64,000 bases of DNA from Paramyrothecium sp. XJ0827 (lineage: Eukaryota > Ascomycota > Sordariomycetes > Hypocreales > Stachybotryaceae): positions 4,278,001-4,342,000 of the forward strand of contig JAJFPB010000004.1 in assembly GCA_020881915.1 (NCBI GenBank), in the 5' to 3' direction. The notes beneath the pieces were generated by a model, which saw only the letters and a list, made by a program, of their open reading frames with translations, was not told the DNA's origin and ran no database searches. The stretch's first letter is position 1, and every line of letters begins with the position of its first letter. The position numbers and the translations under genes were made by a program. Below, in pieces: positions 22,613 to 34,026 of this stretch.

Positions 22613-24254
22613 GCTATGGCAGCTTGATGCGTACATATTTTCTTCTCTTCTTGACATACATATTGAGTCCCGTTAGAATGATGAAGCGGCAAATATAAGC
22701 GATGTTGTACGACTGCTGAACTGAACTGTTCGTGCCATAGTGAAAGTAAAGTGTAGGACTGAATTGAACACTGCTTATGACTTGAAAGGAGCAAGCCTCA
22801 TATGTAGTACTACGAAGGCAGCTATATGTGTAGAAATATAACCTCGCCACAATCCTCATAGACCCACCGACCACCAAGGGCAGTGTACTAGGTTTCTGCC
22901 TCGACTTCTCCTCGCGGATGTTGCCCTTGTAGGTAATTCTTGATCGGAGATTTTGTGTTGTCGATCCTCAGCCACATGCCAAATTTGGGGGGTAATGCCG
23001 AAGAACGGCGCAAGGAGGATTTAATTCCGAATGAAAAGCCCGACATCAATTGGAAATCCCATACAACCTAGTTCAATCGTCGTTTTGAGATCCGTTGGGC
23101 AGGCATGTATAGGTTTTCATTCCAAAAATTTGAGTGACAACGAAAATCAAGACAGGGCGTAGGTCCGACTCATGTTTCTATGTTTCTGAGTGCTCCTGAT
23201 CTGAACAGCAACTCGATTGGCCCTTGCGCGCCCACGAGTCCAAGACTTCTGCAGACATGCCCTCACCGCGACAGCTATGGTCGTACTTCCTGACACGGGA
23301 ATCGCAACCATTGAGGCCAACGCCGAAACATGGACAAAGTACGCAAAAGGAGACTTTGACAAGAAGCAGGACGACACGGAAAAGCCGTTGACCAAGGAAG
23401 AAAGGATTGACGAGAAGGACATTTGGTAAGAATGGCCATGCTAAGTGGGAACTCATAAAATTCCCACGACCGACGGGTCTTCCCGCCGATACAATGGTCT
23501 ATGGTGCGAAGGGGTGAAAAGAAATGACAGTTGGTGCCGCTGAACAGAACCCGAATATTGGGATCGCTGTCAAAATCAGGTAGACGCTGGTTTGTTCCAG
23601 CGCTCGGTCTGAAGTTTTAGATCCTCAGCCGCAGCACAATCAGTACCCTACACCCAGAAGACAGTCGAGGTTTCTGATATGTCCTCAAAGTCGGCAATGA
23701 AGGGCATTTTTACAACATTTGTCAAGTGCGGATCAGAGCACTGCAAGTATCCCCTCAACTTGGCCAAACCCAGCTCCGTACGAGTGAAGCAAAGTGATCG
23801 TGTATCTGGCTCCTGGTAACCTTCCTCGTGTGTCTGCGACAACATTTTGAGTAACCAGAGCGCATATCCCAATATGCAGTGAGAAAGCCACCTTCATCAA
23901 AGGTCTGCTTTGACTCATTGTCTCAGCCATCCTAACCGCAAAGCACGGGTCACCCTACAGAGACTATGTAGAACACAGAGAAAGGTTAAGGCCAGTCATG
24001 GAATATTGAGACTTCCGGGCAGCATTGATCAAGCTGTTCTCAAGAATACTTCTGCAGCATGAGGCCATAGCGGTAATGACTTAACATGCTACAAAGTCCT
24101 TCTGGTCCTTTATTGGCTTGCTATTTAATTCAGGTAGCCAGCCTAGACTATAATTGCAACTATGAACATGTAAGAAAGGGAATGGCAGTCCTAAATGCCT
24201 CTAAAATTAACATCGTAATAATCTCGTTAAGATATCATGGTGTTTTCTCCAACG
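22613..24254. other. Gene-free region
   Basis: No gene was supported. A 70-codon plus-strand frame at 23217 (ending KPLTKEERIDEKDIW) is too short and too isolated to accept. The region includes the 3' ends of both flanking genes. Confidence 0.35.
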
Positions 24255-25861
24255 CTATGCTGGTCCTGCCCTAACCCAACTGCTGCTAAAATTACCGCCT
24301 TCTGTAAGCCAGCTTCCCTTGCCCCAAGAATAATCATCGCCAAGTTCCCACTGGCCATGTATGATGTCGGCATTTGGGCCGATTCCGAATACGGAGATTT
24401 TCTTCTCGCCGGACATCCGTATCACGGACGGCGCGGAATTGAAGAATCCTCCCAAATCTTCCCAGTCTTCAAGCCAGCTTTCTCCCGCAAGAGCATTGTG
24501 TTTCAGCTTGCCGTCAGTCCCTACCGCAACCACGTCTAGGCGGTCGTCGCCTGTGACTAGCACGCTCGGCACAGACATGAACTCCCCTCCAAGATCTACA
24601 TAGGTCATGTTGCCCATGTTATCATCTACAGTAGTCCAGTCCGTGAAGAGCATGTTGCCATCTGGGCCGATGCCGAAAAACGCAGTCCTGTCCGACCCGA
24701 CACGAACCGCGACGGGATCGCCTCGGAAGTCGCCGCCAACTGGAAACCAAGTCGTGTATCTGCTGCCGTCCCACCGCTTCACCATTAGGTGGTGAGGTGC
24801 AATGTTCCCGCCATACGCAACAAGATCTCCTATGCCGTTGCCGCAGGCCGTTCGCGGGGAGCTGGCGAGGTACGCTGACGTTGCAATAATCCAATCTGTA
24901 CGGCCCCATCCGCCGTTGCCGTACTCCTTCAGCGCCAATCTTTGGTTGTTGTTAATTGAGAATAGGAGCATTCGGCCATTTCCAGGTGCGCACGCCGAAG
25001 GAGCTGCAAATATATCCCCATCGAAAGAAGTCCACTTGGGGTCCCATGACCCTTCTCGCAATGCCCTTGTTTGACCGTGGCGTTCTTCATCCCCCTCCTG
25101 TAGACCGAAGACATCAATTCGGCCAACACCTGTGTTCACAGCCCACGGCTGTCCAACGAATGGAGCGCCCAAGGAATTCCATTCGCCTAACCATTTTTCG
25201 CCATCCGCCTCTCGATAGATGTACTCTTGGTTCTGTCCGAGCCCAAATAGAAAGACGGACGACGGGTCTAAGCCATCTCGTACGAGAGAGATTGCCTGTG
25301 GACATATTCTAGCGTGGCATGCCGAGTCCGATGCCGCAAGGCTTTGGGGGAATGTTGTTGGCGTTCCAAACGCCGTATTTGTTGGCGAGCCTGGGTCGGG
25401 TCCATCTGGTGACGTCGAGGTAGGGTTTGGTGGTGTTTCTGAAGTGTTAGGCTCGCTCGAGGATCTACCACGTTTCTGTCAGTAGGCACTCATATCCTAC
25501 AAACTTTGAACGTGCTAGTCAAGATTTCGACGTACTTGTCCGCCAACGCGCCCACGGTAGCACCCACGACGATGGCAATGATGGTGAGAACCGCAATTGC
25601 AGTCACAATCCACAGTCTCCGTTTTGACCAGCCGAACAATCTTCTTCGGTGTGGGTGTTGACTCTGACTGTGACTCTGAGTGACAGAGGTGACATTCTCT
25701 CCTGCATCACCGTCCTTCTTGTACAGGCTCTGTTGAGTCACCTCAAGGCCGTCGATCGGTTCAGCTGCGACGGAATGCAAGCCAGTTGGATAAACTACCT
25801 GCGGCGCTTCAGGTGGAACGACCTCAGGTAAATCCGAGCCCGATAGTCGTGAACTAGCCAT
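24255..25861 (-). CDS. Membrane-anchored lectin-like beta-propeller protein
   Basis: Two exons, 25861-25536 and 25464-24255, join over a 71-bp intron (25465-25535, GTACGT donor; the last of two close AGs is needed for frame) to give 511 residues. Residues 1-80 are a hydrophilic N-terminus ending in basic clusters (HRRRLF, KRR). Residues 83-106 are one hydrophobic helix. A Pro/Ser/Thr-rich linker follows, then repeated blades of the type DIFAAPSA..., GDPVAVRVG.DRTAFFGIGPDGN, SVPSVLVTGDDRLDVVAVGTDGKL and SAPSVIRMSGEKKISVFGIG. This resembles the fungal fucose-specific lectin/PLL-like propellers. The predicted topology is type II, with the propeller outside the cell or in the secretory lumen, so a role in sugar recognition or adhesion is likely. 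The start sits in a CCACCATGG context. The intron acceptor choice is the least certain point. Confidence 0.75.
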
Positions 25862-27262
25862 GGTGGCGAGGGCGAGTTGTTGCCCCCAAATCTAATGACG
25901 GGATGGAGGTGTCGAAGATATGTCACAGCTATCGATCATTCGAGACATACCGAACAACAGACGCAAGCAGGGCGACGCAGGATCAGAGAAGAAACGACAA
26001 TCGGGAAAGTGGGGTGAAGAGCCCGTCATCTCTCACTTCGCTTCATACATCCATACCTGCAATTTTGACCCCTTTTCGCGTAACACAGGCTGGGAATGTC
26101 TCGGTCTTGTTGGAATTAGAACCATCCTGCGGCGGCGTGGTCCAATCAAGTAGGCATATTAAACAGCAAATGCAAGGCTGTGACAAAAATGATGTCGTCC
26201 TGCATGGCCTACGTTCGCTTACCCATGCAGATCAGCTCCGCACTGACCCAACAGGGCATGATGCCGCGCTGTTATGATTGTCCTGGACGGCAGCCCTGAC
26301 TTGAGGATGCGCGAAAGTGGAACAAGCGCTTCATATCGCAAATGTGGGATCAATTTGTAGAACTCGGGTTCATTCTGTACGGATTGTCCACTTTGTGCTA
26401 ACTTTCTCAAGCAACATCGGCATTCACCACCTACAACCTCCTTAATTTTCATGTAGCCTGACAAGCTATGCAATCATTGGCCTCGCTATGGCCAAATGAA
26501 GTGCGTGACTCGTCAAATTCTTCACCCAGTCTGTCTGACGAGGCAGCGGAGTTCCCCCCCCACAGCGATGTCGATGGCGGACAAGTGGTGAGCAAAAATA
26601 CAAGGACTGCAAACCGATCTATCCTCAATAACAGCCTTTGGGAATAATGAGAAAAGGTGTCTTAAAATTTAGTAGTTCTTGAATTAAATTATACTTTTAA
26701 CACTTTTCAAAAGATCTGTTTACAATCAAAGCTACTACTTATTAAAATTTCTACATCTGTGGTTTCGCAGCCCGGGTTTTTTTGCTTACACCTTGGCGAG
26801 TTTCCAATGTCAGCACTAAATCATGGGGGGGACTGGCACTGCGATCGTTTATAAAACGGGCTGTGACCTTGCACAGCCACAACCCACATGACTCTACCTA
26901 GAACAGATGCAATGCTGCCGCCGCCTGAGCCAGCGTCTGAATGGGTTGACGCTATCAAAGGCTTCGAAAGAGATAACCGTGAGGTTATGTTGCCGATTTT
27001 TTGTTCACGATGGATCCGCATGACTCCAGTTTCCCTAACGAGTATGATATGTCAAGCTCACTGAACTACCACTCACATGATTTGACTTGTGGAAGAATGA
27101 AAATAATCAAGATATCAAACTTATTATACATGCTAACATAGACGTCAAGCTAGTGTATCACCAAGTGCCTCCGTATGTTGCTGTCCATCGCGAGAGGCGC
27201 GGACTAATACTTGGCATTGCTCCCGTCTTCAACTGTCTCAACCTCGTGAGTCTCAACCTCAC
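25862..27262. other. Gene-free region with an AT-rich core
   Basis: The stretch 26640-26760 is AT-rich, and several homopolymers occur (C8 near 26558, T7 near 26779, G7 near 26825). Plus-strand frames at 25903 and 27087 show no family features. Nothing was supported as a gene. Confidence 0.35.
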
Positions 27263-27965
27263 GTTTAGATCGGCGTGATGTTCGATTCGAGGGACCGTTC
27301 TTCAAAAGCCAACAAGCTCGTTGCGGAACATGTCCCTGAAAAGTTATTAGACCATTTACGTCGCTCCTGGCACAGTCTGCATCCAACATTTAGGGATAAG
27401 TTTCCGAACTTTCCTCACGAAAGCACTGGGCCTCTTACCTGGACCGAACCATTCGGCGATGGGAAATGGAAAGACGATGTTTTCATGGCCGACGCCTTTT
27501 CTCGATTCGTGAACCGAGTTGCCGCTGCCGGTCGGGCAAAGTACGACATTCCCCTCTACGTCAACGTGGCTCTCTGCACGGAAGACCCGTCTTATGGCGA
27601 CTTCGATAGCATCCCGCGGGATGTGCCAACGGGCGAGGAACCTGGCGTGTTCCCTTCAGGAGGACCGGTCGGGCATAACATAGACATCTACATGCACAAT
27701 GCGCCAGATATACAGTTCTATGCTCCTGACATCTAATTGCAAGATTACAAGAAGATTTCAACGTGTTTTGCTCACAACAAGGTGCCTCTGTTTATTCCCC
27801 AACAGAGACGTGACGAATACGGCATGCGTCGCATCTGGAGCGCGTTGGCCAACCACCTTTCCATTAGCTGCTCCCCTTTCGAGGTAGACTCTCTTCCCCT
27901 CAAGGACTGTGTTCTACCGCTGCACTATGGTCTATTATCCAAGGTAGCAAAGTATATTCTTGAAG
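27263..27965 (+). pseudogene. Relic of a GH35-like beta-galactosidase, both ends missing
   Basis: From an acceptor-like TTTAG at 27262 the frame reads IGVMFDSRDRSSKANKL, then TWTEPFGDG, EVFMADAFSRFVNRVAAAGR-like text (here DVFMADAFSRF), YDIPLYVNVAL, YGDFDSIPRDVP and GPVGHNIDIY. A TAA interrupts it at 27734-27736, where a Tyr would be expected. The same frame continues with LQDYKKISTCFAHNKVPLFI and IWSALANHLSISCSPFEVDS up to about 27960, where the resemblance ends. This middle portion matches fungal GH35-type glycosidases as I recall them. The N-terminal half of the barrel and the whole C-terminus are absent, so no enzyme can be made. A GH43 gene begins 70 bp downstream on the same strand. Confidence 0.6.
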
Positions 27966-28034
27966 GGCACCTGGTCCGTCTCTCCAAGCCCAACCCCGCC
28001 GCTGAACCTCGTCGCTCGCAATCTATTGCTCATC

Positions 28035-29617
28035 ATGCTACTGCCGAATTTGACTAACCTCAATCCCATCATCCCTGGTTCCGCACCAGACCCTTCTGTC
28101 GCCCTCGTTGGAGATACTTACTATCTCGTCGTATCTACTTTCCATTTGTTCCCACGGCTTCCCATTTTCCGTTCAAGAGACCTTGTTACTTGGCAGCATG
28201 TCAGTGGGTTATACTTGGCTCTGTTATTGTACGAGCTTGGTGTCTAATGATGGAGTGCCTTCAGGAAACGTGATCAGCCGCCTGACTCAATTGAGTTTGA
28301 AGCACTCGTCGACCCAACTCAAACCACCAGATACGCCAGGCACAGAACTACTATTGGCCACGGGGGGGGGCTCTATGCGCCTACCATCCGCTACCATGGT
28401 GGCACATGTTATGTAGTCTGTACCAATGGGGTTCATGGTGATGACTTCAGACTCGAGAACTTCATTGTGCAGACGCAAGATATCTTGTCCAACAATCGGA
28501 GTGACCCAGTTTACTTCAAATTCCATGGTATAGACCCAAGTCTGTTCTGGGATGGTGATGGTCGCGCCTACGTTCAGGGATCTGCGTGGGGAGATACTAC
28601 TACAATTACTTGCATGGAGATTGATGTCCAAACCAGTCAAATACTGACACTGGAGAAGACGATTTGGGAGAGTTTCAGCAAAATCATCCCGGAGGGACCC
28701 CACTTATATAAGAAGGACGGCTGGTACTGCTTGTTGGTAGCTGAATGTGGCACGTCAGAAGGTCATTCAATTGTCGCATCGCGCTCCCGGCATCTTTGGG
28801 GTCCATACGAATCATGTCCGAATAACCCCCTTCTCGAGGCTGCTCCTGCAAGGAGACACATCCAGCACACAGGCCACGGAGACTTGTTCCAAGACCCACA
28901 AGGCAATTGGTGGATGGTCTGCCTTGGCGTTAGGGAGAACGAAGGACGATACGTTATGGGACGTGAAACGTTCTTAACTCCTGTTACATGGAACGAAGAC
29001 GGTTGCCCCACCTTTAAGAACCTGAGCGTAGACCCGGATCTTCGCCTGGCCTCCAATCCTATCATAGACCTGGTTTATATTCGCGATCCTGCGCCCCAGG
29101 CGGTCCGACTTTCCTCAGACGGGCGCGACATAGTCATCTTCCCACTACGTGCCGACCTCACCGACCCTCAGGGACCTATTGCTTTCGTCGGGAAACGCCT
29201 TCGCTCAATCGAAGGCTGCGCCAGCGTGGCCCTCACAATCCCTGATAGCCATGACTTCCCAAAGACAATGACTGGCATTTCCTTCTACAAAGATGAGCAT
29301 CGATTCGTTCGCCTCTATTGGAGTACCGCATCGTGCTCAATCACGTTCGAGGTGTTGAACCGAGCAAAGAGTCTGTCAAGGAAATCTGAATTTAGTCAGA
29401 GTACCACACCTTCAACCCTGAGACTTTCGATACAATACTCGGCTCAAAAATTGGGATTTTCTTCTCATGTGACACAAGCGAGCAACGGCTTGCAAGGGAG
29501 ATCGACTCCCTCGACATGACTGGATACGATTTCGTCGGGCCGGTGGTAGGAATATTCGCAGTTGGCTCCAATCCATCCGAAGCAGGCATTGACTTCAAGG
29601 GCTTTGTCGTACAGTAG
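28035..29617 (+). pseudogene. GH43 family glycosidase with two homopolymer frameshifts
   Basis: The gene opens with NPIIPGSAPDPSVALVGDTY, the classic start of fungal GH43 beta-xylosidase/arabinofuranosidase-type enzymes, whose Asp in APDPS is the general base. An intron at about 28204-28264 joins WQHV to NVISRLTQLSL. The frame breaks at a G9 run (28362-28370), where 7 or 10 G would keep it open. It resumes as GLYAPTIRYHGG, IDPSLFWDGDGRAYVQGSAW and PEGPHLYKKDGWYCLL, with a second Asp and the Glu of EGPH in place. It shifts again near an A5 run (29446-29450) and ends as SLDMTGYDFVGPVVGIFAV with a stop at 29615. Apart from the two indels the sequence looks well preserved, so decay is recent or the indels are read errors. 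No signal peptide. Confidence 0.65.
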
Positions 29618-31023
29618 GGTAAATTACTTCATTGTGTTATCACTCACATGGGAGTCTAGGAATGCTACATGTGACGTCAAGCTGTGAAGGGAACAAATTG
29701 CTTGCTTGACTGGCCACACTGTGATTGCAGATAGAATCAAGCACTGCCTTGCAAGAAGGGGATTTTGACAAACGGCTTTCCTTGAATTTGCCCCATGCTT
29801 ACAACGCCACCTCATGAGGTAGTCAAACAATTAATTGTCCTCATCTCCCCTGCGGCATCCATTTTATCAGCTGCCTCAACAATGTTGTAAGCGATGGCAT
29901 CATTGTCTCATGACAAGTTACTGTTTGACAAGAGGTCTCCCGCGAGAAATACGGGGCCGCAAAGAGAAGATGGCTTGATGGTAGAAACACCGGGGTCTAC
30001 TAAACGTTGGAACACAGATGTTCATGGTGAAAGTGATGTTTCAGTTCCAATCTCCTGGATGACGTGGACATGGAGGGAAGTCACTGTAGACCATATCAAG
30101 CATTGCTGCTCTGTGTAAGTGCCATGCCCTGGGTTGTGCGAGCGGAGTCGCGTCACCTGAACGTTACCACGCGCCAGCAGGTGAGACATAACTACTCACG
30201 CACTACTTTTGTGGGGGCAGCGGCTCAAGTGATATCCACTCCCAAGCATTTGACAGTAAAGACTTCGCATTTCAAGAATGTCGTTCTACTCCCGGGATTG
30301 TGTCAGAGTGGTTCGGTTCCAATTCCCAGGAACGTAGAACGCGTCATGCGTCTTCGCAGGACAAGGTAACACTACGCGGGCCAGTGCATGCACACGTGGC
30401 ACGCTGTTCAACCATTTTGTGGAGACTTTCAGGCCGCTAAGCCTAGCCGTTAGCAATAATAAGCGGCAGGCTGTGCTAAAGAGTTTGACTTTGTCACCCG
30501 TTGGAGATGCCATGAGGCGGTGTTGCATCTTGAGTTACTTGGGCGGCTGTAGAGAGGCTGATGGAGGATTGTGGCGGCAAACTACAGGCGCAGCAGACCA
30601 TCGCGAAAAGCGTAAAGGAACACCAATCCTAGCGTTTGCACACCGACTCCCGGAGCTGATTGATCGATGATGTTTGCCTCCCTTTCCCAATGTCAGCAAG
30701 CCAGCTTTCCCGTTTATCTCCTCCCCAACTATTGACCCGGCAATCCATCTTCTGACCTGCCAAGCCGGCTCCAGAGCAGGGTCCTTTTGTTTCCCGATCG
30801 CCTGTTAGCCGCACCAGCTTGCCCGATTAGGCAGGTCGATGAAGGCCATGGACTGAGTGGCCAATCTCCAGGCTCAATTGGATCGTATTACATCGACTGA
30901 TAAATATCCCGGACCTGCAGCTTTTACCCAGTCTCGCCTCCTCGCCTTCTGCCAAGCTTCTACCGTCAAACGACTTGCGAAGACTGCACGTTCATCCAAC
31001 ACTTGTCAAACACCCAAGCCGCC
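29618..31023. other. Intergenic region upstream of the carboxypeptidase gene
   Basis: No coding frame was supported. A GATAAATATC near 30899-30908 could serve as the TATA element of the carboxypeptidase gene, about 120 bp before its ATG, followed by a C/T-rich leader. Confidence 0.4.
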
Positions 31024-32391
31024 ATGAAGTTCAACGCCGTCGTCGCGGCCCTCGGCCTCACCTCCACCGTCAGCGCCTGTCTGCTTCACTCGGAGCGCGA
31101 CGCTGAGCGTGCTTACGTCCGTACTGGCAAGCGCTCGGCTCAGGCCCCTCGCTCGGTCCGTCGGCAGACTTCCACAACCATCCCAATTGGCACTGGGGAC
31201 CGCTTTGCCGGCGGTTGCGTTACGCCTGTTGGTCTCGGTGTCAGCGAGCGTGACCTTGAGTCCGTTCTGAGTGTGAAGGAGGTTACTTCTGCTCTTCGCG
31301 GACTGAAGAAGGGCTACCCCGATGAGGTCCAGCTATTTACTCCTCCTTTCAAGACATTTGAGGGAAGAGAGCTGCCTGGCGCTGTCATCGGCGAGAACCC
31401 CAGGGTCTTCATCATGAGCGGCATTCATGCTCGTGAGCGTGGCGGTCCTGACAACGTCATCTACTTCCTTGCGGATCTCTTGGCCGCCAGGAAGGCTGGC
31501 ACCGGCGTCACCTACGGCGGTAAGAACTATACCGCTGCGGACGTCGAGACCGCTCTTAATGCCGGTATTGTTGTTCTTCCCATCACCAACCCGGACGGCG
31601 TGAACTATGACCAGACCACCGGTACTTGCTGGCGCAAGAACCGCAATACGGCGTCTTCCTCCTCCGGAGACCCAGCCTCTCGCGACATCGGTGTCGACCT
31701 GAACCGCAACTACGACTTTGTCTGGGACTACAAAAAGGCCTTCAACCTCGAGGCTGCTGATTCGCCTGCCTCAGACGATCCTGAAAGCGAGGTCTTCTAC
31801 GGCACTGGTCCTGCCTCCGAGGCCGAGACCAAGGCTGTCGTCTGGACTCTGGATCAGTACCAGAACATTACCTGGTTCATGGACCTGCACTCCTTTACCG
31901 GCAGCATCCTTTATGCATGGGGCGACGATGATACGGGCACCGAGGAGCCGGAGCAGAACTTTGTCAACCCTGCCTTTGACGGCAAGCGTGGATACGTCGG
32001 CGAGGACCCCCCTGACAGCATCTACAAGGAGTACTTCACCGCCTCGGACCTGAAGATTGAGGAGGATGGAAGCTCCGCCATGGTCAAGTCGATGATAGCT
32101 GCGGGCGGCGTTCAGTACGACGCGTACCCCGCCGTCGGTCTGTACCCTACCTCGGGCGCCAGCAACGATTACGCCATGGGCCGATACTACGGCAAGCTGG
32201 CCTGCGGCGCCAGCCGAATGTTCGGTCTCACCCTGGAGTTTGGTGTTGAGAGTTCCTCCGACCCCAGTTGCCCCTTCTACCCCAACAATGAGGAGTACCA
32301 CCGCAACGTGCGACAGATTGGTGCAGGCTTCTTGGAGATGATGCTGGTCGCTGCTGGTCCTTCAGGCGACCCTCTGATCTTGGAGTGCTGA
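31024..32391 (+). CDS. Secreted M14 zinc carboxypeptidase
   Basis: A single exon encodes 455 residues, starting at the ATG that opens a signal peptide (MKFNAVVAALGLTSTVSA). Upstream in-frame codons lack an ATG. A basic site (SVRRQ, 45-49) suggests Kex2-type processing of a short propeptide. The M14 zinc site is complete: HARE with His135 and Glu138, then His289 in FMDLHSFTG. The substrate-binding DLNRNY (Asn227, Arg228) and the catalytic Glu405 in LTLEFG are also present. The enzyme should remove C-terminal residues from extracellular peptides. Fungal M14A carboxypeptidases are usually about 420-460 residues, so this looks full length. Strong GC3 bias indicates high expression. Asp-rich inserts (ADSPASDDPESE, DDDTGTEEPE) are notable but sit in surface loops. 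Confidence 0.9.
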   Translation: MKFNAVVAALGLTSTVSACLLHSERDAERAYVRTGKRSAQAPRSVRRQTSTTIPIGTGDRFAGGCVTPVGLGVSERDLESVLSVKEVTSALRGLKKGYPDEVQLFTPPFKTFEGRELPGAVIGENPRVFIMSGIHARERGGPDNVIYFLADLLAARKAGTGVTYGGKNYTAADVETALNAGIVVLPITNPDGVNYDQTTGTCWRKNRNTASSSSGDPASRDIGVDLNRNYDFVWDYKKAFNLEAADSPASDDPESEVFYGTGPASEAETKAVVWTLDQYQNITWFMDLHSFTGSILYAWGDDDTGTEEPEQNFVNPAFDGKRGYVGEDPPDSIYKEYFTASDLKIEEDGSSAMVKSMIAAGGVQYDAYPAVGLYPTSGASNDYAMGRYYGKLACGASRMFGLTLEFGVESSSDPSCPFYPNNEEYHRNVRQIGAGFLEMMLVAAGPSGDPLILEC

Positions 32392-32883
32392 TCCCAGCAA
32401 CGTCACTCAATTGAAAGCATTGTAGAGCCGTGTATTCTATCATGAGATAATAAGATGAGATGAGATAAGACGAATCAATAGCCTGCATAGGCTTGACCGC
32501 CTAATTCTGAACTAGCATTTGTTCTTGATCGAATTTTATAGGCTTAACAGAGTAATAATACATCAGTTAACCGTGATCCAAAGCAACATGGGTGTTCTCA
32601 GGTCTTGTCACGAGGGTGAGCGCCACCAATAGGTATCACCGCCCCTTAGACGACTGTCAGCGCGGAACTGGACACGAACTAGGTCTTTTAGTCAGTACTA
32701 AAGGGATGAAGAAGCAGGAACGAATCTCAAGGCTCATTTGTATCAAAAAGATGTTCATTGTTGATACTGCCAGAGCTGTTCAGCTGAAGGGCATTGAGCA
32801 GGAGTAATAACAGGGGCTATCGGCTGTGAAGCACGTCAAGGTACATATTGTGCATTAGTGCCTCACAACAATATCTGCAACTG
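32392..32883. other. 3' region and spacer before tRNA-Ile
   Basis: Contains the 3' end of the carboxypeptidase transcript, with a short GAGATAA-type repeat near 32442-32470. No gene was seen. Confidence 0.4.
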
Positions 32884-32957
32884 GGTCCCTTAACTCAGTT
32901 GGTTAGAGTGTTGTACTAATAATGCAAAAGTCGGCAGTTCGACCCTGTCAGGGACCA
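32884..32957 (+). tRNA. tRNA-Ile (anticodon AAU)
   Basis: The sequence folds by hand into a cloverleaf. The acceptor stem pairs GGTCCCT with AGGGACC, with discriminator A. The D stem pairs ACTC with GAGT. The anticodon stem pairs TTGTA with TGCAA around the loop CTAATAA (anticodon AAT). The T stem pairs GGCAG with CTGTC around TTCGACC. A T7 run 12-18 bp downstream fits a Pol III terminator. The D stem differs from the usual GCTC/GAGC, but by a paired change. Confidence 0.88.
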
Positions 32958-33028
32958 GTGCAATCAATTTTTTTGGTTTCTTAAATCATATATGCAGACG
33001 TTAATGGCTCGCTTAATAAGTATCTCGG

Positions 33029-33327
33029 ATTTTATTTTATTTTATTTTATTTTATTTTATTTTATTTTATTTTATTTTATTTTATTTTATTTTATTTTAT
33101 TTTATTTTATTTTATTTTATTTTATTTTATTTTATTTTATTTTATTTTATTTTATTTTATTTTATTTTATTTTATTTTATTTTATTTTATTTTATTTATT
33201 TTATTTTATTTTATTTTATTTTATTTTATTTTATTTTATTTTATTTTATTTTATTTTTTTATTTTATTTTATTTTATTTTATTTTATTTTATTTTATTTT
33301 ATTTTATTTTATTTTATTTTATTTTTT
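33029..33327 (+). repeat. Pentanucleotide microsatellite (TTTTA)n, about 60 units
   Basis: Nearly perfect tandem ATTTT units fill about 300 bp, with two phase slips: a short TTTATTTATTTT near 33195 and a T7 near 33254-33260. It is far longer than typical fungal microsatellites. The open frame that crosses it (alternating Phe-Ile-Leu-Tyr) is an artefact of the repeat. Confidence 0.97.
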
Positions 33328-34026
33328 AAAAATTCATTTTCCTGCCAGAATAAGAACTGAAATAACGCGATCCACTTATCCCGTACGAGCCGATGAAATA
33401 TTGTTTTTCACTACTGCTTTTGGATATATGCCAGAATAAGCGGCTTTCGTGACTGTAGCGGTTAGGTTGGTGGAGAAGCCCAAGCGGTGCTGGGGCTCAG
33501 GGCGTGGGGCAACCGATCATAGCCAAAATCGGCTCACCGCAGCAGAACATGGAATGCTTCATAGGGTGTCGTCACTGAAAAGAGACTTGTTTTCGTTGAG
33601 ACTAGGAACCACTCCTGGTTCCTCTGTGATTCTGTAGCACGGGATCCAGAAACATGCTGACTCTGTTTAAATCCCTCGGCAATCCTGGTAACTGCAAGAA
33701 AAAGAAAAAGATCATAGGTACCTCATCATCATGCTAACAACTGATCTTCGCCGCTGGCTAAACTGTACAATAATGTGTTGAGAAATGGAAAAGTTTAATG
33801 GCTTGCTGGACCTTATCTACTTTCATTCGCTTAAACATCCAACAGTACTACGAACACTGAACCATGATTTAGGACGGCTATCTTAACGAGCAGAGGCTAT
33901 TTATTTGCAATGTTCAATAGGGTATTAACGAACTCCTTGCATATAGTTGTACTTTACATCTCCCATCATGCACCTGGGTATTTCTGCCGGACTCAGCCTC
34001 ATACCGAGAATAAGACCCTCGAATCT
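33328..34026. other. Gene-free region between microsatellite and transporter
   Basis: No gene was supported. The plus-strand frame starting at 33910 is antisense to the last exon of the transporter. Confidence 0.4.

Noticed and set aside
21872..22657. 261-codon minus-strand frame over the beta-helix gene
   Set aside because: Antisense shadow produced by the strong GC3 bias of the sense gene; its Val/Asp/Gly-rich text is typical of such shadows.
23217..23429. 70-codon plus-strand frame ending in Lys/Glu-rich text
   Set aside because: Short, isolated and without splice partners or promoter.
29385..29395. A 44-bp intron (GTGTTG...TTTAG) that would bypass the second GH43 frameshift
   Set aside because: It would remove family-like sequence (LNRAKSLSRK), and a slip at the A5 run restores a better match.
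31771..32301. 176-codon minus-strand frame over the carboxypeptidase
   Set aside because: Antisense shadow of a codon-biased gene; no independent features.
32992..33360. Open frame of repeated Phe-Ile-Leu-Tyr
   Set aside because: Translation of the (TTTTA)n array, which cannot be a stop in this phase; not a gene.
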